A stretch of DNA of 10,478 nt from Actinomycetota bacterium (GTDB lineage Bacteria; Actinomycetota; UBA4738; HRBIN12): positions 1 to 10,478 of the forward strand of contig SIRV01000194.1 of assembly GCA_004366195.1 (NCBI GenBank), written 5' to 3'. Positions 7,352 to 10,478 of this stretch are shown here, piece after piece. Below the pieces are notes generated by a model. The model searched no databases and had not been told where the DNA came from. It saw only the letters and a program-made list of their open reading frames with translations. The position numbers were made by a program, and so were the translations under genes. Each line of letters opens with the position of its first letter. The first letter of the stretch is position 1.

Positions 7352-8740
7352 AGCGTCCTGGCCGACGTGCTCCCGGCCGGACCCCGAGCCGTTCGAGCTC
7401 GGCTCCAGCTCGAGCTCCGCCTCGCCCGCCGCCGCGGGCTCGTCCTCCTTCGTCGCTCGCGGCAGCGTGAAGACGAACTCGGCGCCTCCGCCCTCCGCCT
7501 CGCCGACCGAGATCGTCCCGCCGTGGGCCTCGACGAGACCCCTGCAGATGTACAGGCCGAGCCCGGACCCCGGCTTCGCGCTGCCCTCCTCCAGGCGACG
7601 GAACCGCTCGAAGATCCCCTCGCGCTGTTCCTCGGGGATCCCGGGCCCCTCGTCGGCCACGCGGAAGCGGACCATCTCGCCGGCGTGCTCGACCACGATC
7701 CGCACCTTCGAGTCCGGGGGCGCGTACTTGCGGGCGTTGTCGAGGAGGTTCGTGAGGACCCGGATCACCGCGTCCGGGTCGCACCGCACCTTCCCCACCT
7801 TGCCGATGCTGATCACCAGACGCCCCGCCATGCCGGCGGCCTGCGCGGCCTCGGACAGGAGCGTCCGCGGGTCGGTGGGCACCAGCGCGAGGCGCAGCGC
7901 CCCGTCCTCGATCCGCGACACCGTCAGCAGGTCGTCCACCAGCCGCGCGAGGCGCCTCGCCTGCGCCGCCGCTCCCTCGATGAGCTCCAACCGGTGCTGC
8001 GCGGTGAGGGCTCCATCGTGGTCGCGCAGGGCCGAGAGCACCCCGATGATGGCCGCGAGGGGGCTGCGGAACTCGTGCGCGGCGACGGCCACGAACTCGG
8101 ACTTCGCGAGGTCCACCCGGCGCAGGCGCTCGACCTCCCGCCGGTGGGTGGAGAGCTCGCGGCTCCGCTCCTCCACCTCGGCCTGGAGCTGCTGGCCGCG
8201 GCGGCGGTGCAGCGCCCGCTGCTGGGCGAGCATGCCCACCGCGAACCCGGTGATGAGCACGAGCGAGAGCCGGTGCACGACCAGCTCGCGCGGCAGGCCG
8301 CCGTCGCCGAGCACCAGCCCCCCGTACAGCACGTCGATCCCCGCCGCGACGCCCATCGTGACGAGGAGGTCGAACCGCATCCCTGCGGAGATCACGACGA
8401 TGAGGTACAGCGCCCAGTACTCGCTCGCGGCACCCCCGGTGACGAGCACCCACCCCGTGACGAACGCCGCGTCGACCAGCAAGGCCGTCGTCCGCACGGC
8501 GATCGACGGCTCCTTCGGGCCGAACGCGAACAGGGCCCCGATCGCGTAGGCCACCGCGAGGGCGAGGACGACGAGGGCGAGCGGGCCGCGCGCCTCGCCG
8601 GTCAGGCGCGAGAGGACGTGGATGCCCACGACGACGAGCACCACCGCGAGACGCACGACCGCGATCCAGCGCTCCGTCCGCAGGGCGTCGAAGACGGGCG
8701 CGCGCGTCGCCCGGCGGGCTGCTCGTCCGTCCGCTCCCAT
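7340..8740 (-). CDS. Membrane-bound sensor histidine kinase (HisKA + HATPase_c)
   Basis: A 466-residue sensor kinase. Residues 26-172 contain about six hydrophobic segments (near 26-44, 53-73, 84-100, 107-123, 126-145 and 154-172) with short loops, so sensing is probably within the membrane. A charged, probably coiled-coil linker (about 175-212) leads to the dimerisation/phosphoacceptor helix with H222 in HEFRSPL. The ATPase domain has NLLDN (331-335, N-box), DEGPGIP (363-369, G1) and GSGLGL (391-396, G2). A Glu/Ser/Gly-rich tail of about 36 residues ends the protein. All catalytic motifs look intact. The start is ATG at 8740-8738 with GGAGGAG at 8750-8744; an in-frame ATG at 8770 also has a GGAGG but at wider spacing. 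Its TAG stop is the only non-TGA stop here. No response regulator lies nearby. Position directly upstream of comEA suggests, but does not show, a link to DNA uptake. The signal is unknown. Confidence 0.9.
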   Translation of the reverse strand: MGADGRAARRATRAPVFDALRTERWIAVVRLAVVLVVVGIHVLSRLTGEARGPLALVVLALAVAYAIGALFAFGPKEPSIAVRTTALLVDAAFVTGWVLVTGGAASEYWALYLIVVISAGMRFDLLVTMGVAAGIDVLYGGLVLGDGGLPRELVVHRLSLVLITGFAVGMLAQQRALHRRRGQQLQAEVEERSRELSTHRREVERLRRVDLAKSEFVAVAAHEFRSPLAAIIGVLSALRDHDGALTAQHRLELIEGAAAQARRLARLVDDLLTVSRIEDGALRLALVPTDPRTLLSEAAQAAGMAGRLVISIGKVGKVRCDPDAVIRVLTNLLDNARKYAPPDSKVRIVVEHAGEMVRFRVADEGPGIPEEQREGIFERFRRLEEGSAKPGSGLGLYICRGLVEAHGGTISVGEAEGGGAEFVFTLPRATKEDEPAAAGEAELELEPSSNGSGSGREHVGQDAAVR

Positions 8741-8743
8741 GAT

Positions 8744-8750
8744 CTCCTCC
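8744..8750 (-). promoter_or_regulatory. Ribosome binding site of the histidine kinase
   Basis: GGAGGAG on the minus strand, with GGAGG ending 5 nt before the ATG at 8740. This decides the start in favour of that ATG over the one at 8770, where GGAGG (8785-8781) is 10 nt away. Confidence 0.7.
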
Positions 8751-8783
8751 GGCCGGCCGCGTCGGACCATCCGGCGCCGGCCT

Positions 8784-8800
8784 CCCGATGCAGTATCGGG
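8784..8800 (-). terminator. Possible terminator hairpin after leuS
   Basis: CCCGAT (8784-8789) and ATCGGG (8795-8800) form a 6-bp stem with a 5-nt loop, about 54 nt past the leuS stop in the 114-bp gap before the kinase. No U-tract follows on the minus strand. The loop side also holds GATACT (8797-8792), a fair -10 match that could drive the kinase with a leader of about 45 nt. Terminator and promoter readings compete here, and neither is strong. Confidence 0.25.
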
Positions 8801-8855
8801 CCCGGTGAACGCCCGGTTGAGACGAGGCGTCGTAGGTCTTCCGGCGGAGCCCGGT
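8800..8855. repeat. Three copies of the heptamer GCCCGGT upstream of the kinase
   Basis: GCCCGGT occurs at 8800-8806, 8811-8817 and 8849-8855 (the last touching the leuS stop codon), all in the same orientation. The first two are 11 bp apart, about one helical turn, and lie just upstream of the GATACT box on the kinase's strand. This could be a regulator site. Beyond these repeats and the hairpin beside them, the leuS-kinase gap shows no gene. Confidence 0.35.
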
Positions 8856-10478
8856 CAGCCCCGCGTGACGAGGTTCACGAGCCGCGGCGGCCGGACGACC
8901 GCCGTCCGCACCTCCCGGTCCCCCAACGCTCGACGGACCCGCTCGGAGCCGAGGGCGAGCTCGCGGCAGGTCGCCTCGTCCGCGTCGGCGTCGACCTCGA
9001 TCCGATCCCGGACCTTCCCGTCCACCTGCACGACGAGCGTGACCCGCTCCTGCCTCGCGAGCTCGGGGTCGTAGGAGGGCCAGCGGGAGACGTGGACGCT
9101 CTCGGGATGGCCCAGATCCTCGCGCCAGAGCTCCTCGGCCGCGAAGGGCGCGAGCGGCGCGAGCATCTGGACGAGCGCCTCGGCCGCCCCCCTCGCCCCG
9201 TGGCCGGCGTCGAGCGCCCGCCGGATCTCGTTCGAGAGCACCATGAGCTTGGAGATCGCCGTGTTGAACCGGAACCGGTCGAGATCCTCCGTCACGCCCT
9301 TGATCGTCCGGTGGGTGAGCCGCACGAGCTCCTCGGGCTCCGGGGCCTCCCGCGCGGCCGCGTCGGCGACCGACTGGAAGACCCGTCCGAGCCAGGCGTT
9401 CACGCCGGGCCGCCGCTCGGGGTCCGGCGCGATGAGCTTCCAGTCGATGTCGTCCTCGAACGGCCCCGCGAAGAGCATCATGAGCCGCATCGTGTCGGCG
9501 CCCCAGCGCTCCACGATCGGCATCGGCTCGACGATGTTGCCCTTGGACTTGCTCATCGCCGCGCCGCCGTAGATCACCTGGCCCTGGTTCATCAGGCGCG
9601 GGAACGGCTCGGTGAAGGAGACCATCCCCATGTCGTGGAGCACCTTCGTGAAGAACCGCGAGTACAGCAGGTGGAGGATGGCGTGCTCGACACCGCCGGT
9701 GTACTGGTCGACCGGCATCCAGCGCTCGACGTCCTCGGGACGGAACGGCCCGCCCTCGTACCGCGGCGAGCAGTACCGGAAGAAGTACCAGGACGAGTCC
9801 ACGAAGGTGTCCATGGTGTCCGTGTCCCGCACCGCGTCGCGGCCGCAGCGCGGGCAGGTCGTGTGCTTCCAGCTCGGGTGCCGCGCGAGCGGCGACTCGC
9901 CGCCCGGGCGGAAGTCCACGTCCTCGGGCAGCTCCACCGGGAGCTGGTCGTCGGGCACCCCGACCTCGCCGCAGTCGGGGCAGTGGACGATGGGGATCGG
10001 GGCTCCCCAGTACCGCTGCCGGCTGATCAGCCAGTCCCGGAGCCGGTAGGTCACGGCGGCCCGACCGCGTCCCTGCTCCTGGAGCCACGCGCAGACCTTG
10101 GGGATCGCGGCGGGGGTCGGCTCGCCGTCGAAGGGCCCGGAGGCCACCATGACCCCCTCGCCCGTGTAGGCCTCGGTCATGCGCTCGGCATCGAGGGGCT
10201 CGCCCTCGGCCGGCTGGATCACGACCCGGACGGGGATGCCGTGGGCCCGGGCGAACGCGAAGTCCCGCTCGTCGTGGGCCGGCACGGCCATGATCGCACC
10301 GGTCCCGTACTCCATGAGCACGTAGGGCGCGACGAAGCAGGGGACGCGCTCACCGTTCACCGGGTTCACGGCGTGGACGCCGAGGCCGACCCCCTCGGTC
10401 GTGTCCGCCTCCTCCCGCTTGGTGAGCGGCGTGGCGCGGACCTTCTCGATCAGCGGGCGCACCGCGTCCCACGCGCCC
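8855..10478 (-). CDS. leuS: Leucine--tRNA ligase, C-terminal part (5' end outside window)
   Basis: Leucyl-tRNA synthetase, class Ia; charges tRNA-Leu with leucine in the cytosol. The reading frame is open to the right edge (540 codons visible), so the N-terminal half of the Rossmann domain, with the HIGH motif, and part of the editing domain are missing. Counting from the GTG-coded valine at 10462: the end of the CP1 editing domain with YGTGAIMAVPAHDERD (52-67; the HDxRD aspartate discards mischarged tRNA); a zinc-ribbon-like region with CPDCG (161-165) and CPRCG (203-207); the catalytic stretch DTMDTFVDSSWYF (215-227); the KMSKS loop, here AMSKS (302-306); the helical anticodon-binding domain (about 350-470); and the C-terminal tRNA-contacting domain to TGA at 8855. 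The second lysine of KMSKS, the catalytically important one, is kept. The internal GTG at 10462 is not the real start. Confidence 0.96.
   Translation of the reverse strand, partial: GAWDAVRPLIEKVRATPLTKREEADTTEGVGLGVHAVNPVNGERVPCFVAPYVLMEYGTGAIMAVPAHDERDFAFARAHGIPVRVVIQPAEGEPLDAERMTEAYTGEGVMVASGPFDGEPTPAAIPKVCAWLQEQGRGRAAVTYRLRDWLISRQRYWGAPIPIVHCPDCGEVGVPDDQLPVELPEDVDFRPGGESPLARHPSWKHTTCPRCGRDAVRDTDTMDTFVDSSWYFFRYCSPRYEGGPFRPEDVERWMPVDQYTGGVEHAILHLLYSRFFTKVLHDMGMVSFTEPFPRLMNQGQVIYGGAAMSKSKGNIVEPMPIVERWGADTMRLMMLFAGPFEDDIDWKLIAPDPERRPGVNAWLGRVFQSVADAAAREAPEPEELVRLTHRTIKGVTEDLDRFRFNTAISKLMVLSNEIRRALDAGHGARGAAEALVQMLAPLAPFAAEELWREDLGHPESVHVSRWPSYDPELARQERVTLVVQVDGKVRDRIEVDADADEATCRELALGSERVRRALGDREVRTAVVRPPRLVNLVTRG

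Noticed and set aside
8738..8770. Earlier ATG (8770) as the histidine kinase start
   Set aside because: Possible, but its GGAGG is 10 nt away, while the ATG at 8740 has GGAGGAG at better spacing; the added 10 residues show nothing conserved.
7227..10088. Minus-strand open frame of 953 codons across the kinase and leuS
   Set aside because: It is a shadow in a different frame of two well-supported genes, with no recognisable domain.

Overview
The window is very GC-rich and almost fully coding. It looks like part of a bacterial chromosome, most likely from the Actinomycetota. The order leuS - comEA - comEC - holA - (opposed) rpsT - lepA - hemW matches a housekeeping block I know from that phylum. 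GTG starts, TGA stops, putative leaderless starts with TAnnnT -10 boxes and an SGxN-type ComEC motif fit the same placement. The histidine kinase between leuS and comEA, and the lack of a close match to a named genus, suggest a deep or uncultured lineage. That placement is inference from gene order and composition, not from a search.

Layout, left to right. Positions 38-2940 (minus) hold lepA followed by hemW, joined by a 4-nt GTGA overlap. Positions 2941-3015 are a 75-bp divergent promoter region. rpsT (ribosomal protein S20) runs on the plus strand from 3016 to 3300 and meets holA tail to tail with 9 bp between stop codons. Positions 3310-7276 (minus) hold comEA, comEC and holA, chained by two more GTGA overlaps. 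A 63-bp spacer rich in inverted repeats separates comEA from a six-pass membrane histidine kinase (7340-8740, minus). A 114-bp gap then leads to leuS, whose C-terminal 540 codons are visible. Its 5' end lies beyond the right edge.

How the genes work together. leuS, lepA and rpsT serve translation. holA encodes the clamp-loader delta subunit of DNA polymerase III. hemW is a heme-handling radical SAM protein. comEA and comEC form the DNA receptor and membrane channel for DNA uptake, and both look intact with all expected motifs. The histidine kinase is the only regulatory protein in the window, lies just upstream of the com genes on the same strand, and has no response regulator beside it here.

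There is no mobile element, CRISPR array, RNA gene or obviously novel enzyme system. The signals beyond gene identity are regulatory: a perfect 8-bp hairpin burying the comEA ribosome binding site, a divergent rpsT/lepA region where both genes look leaderless, a 12-bp palindrome over the rpsT start codon, and a repeated heptamer upstream of the kinase.
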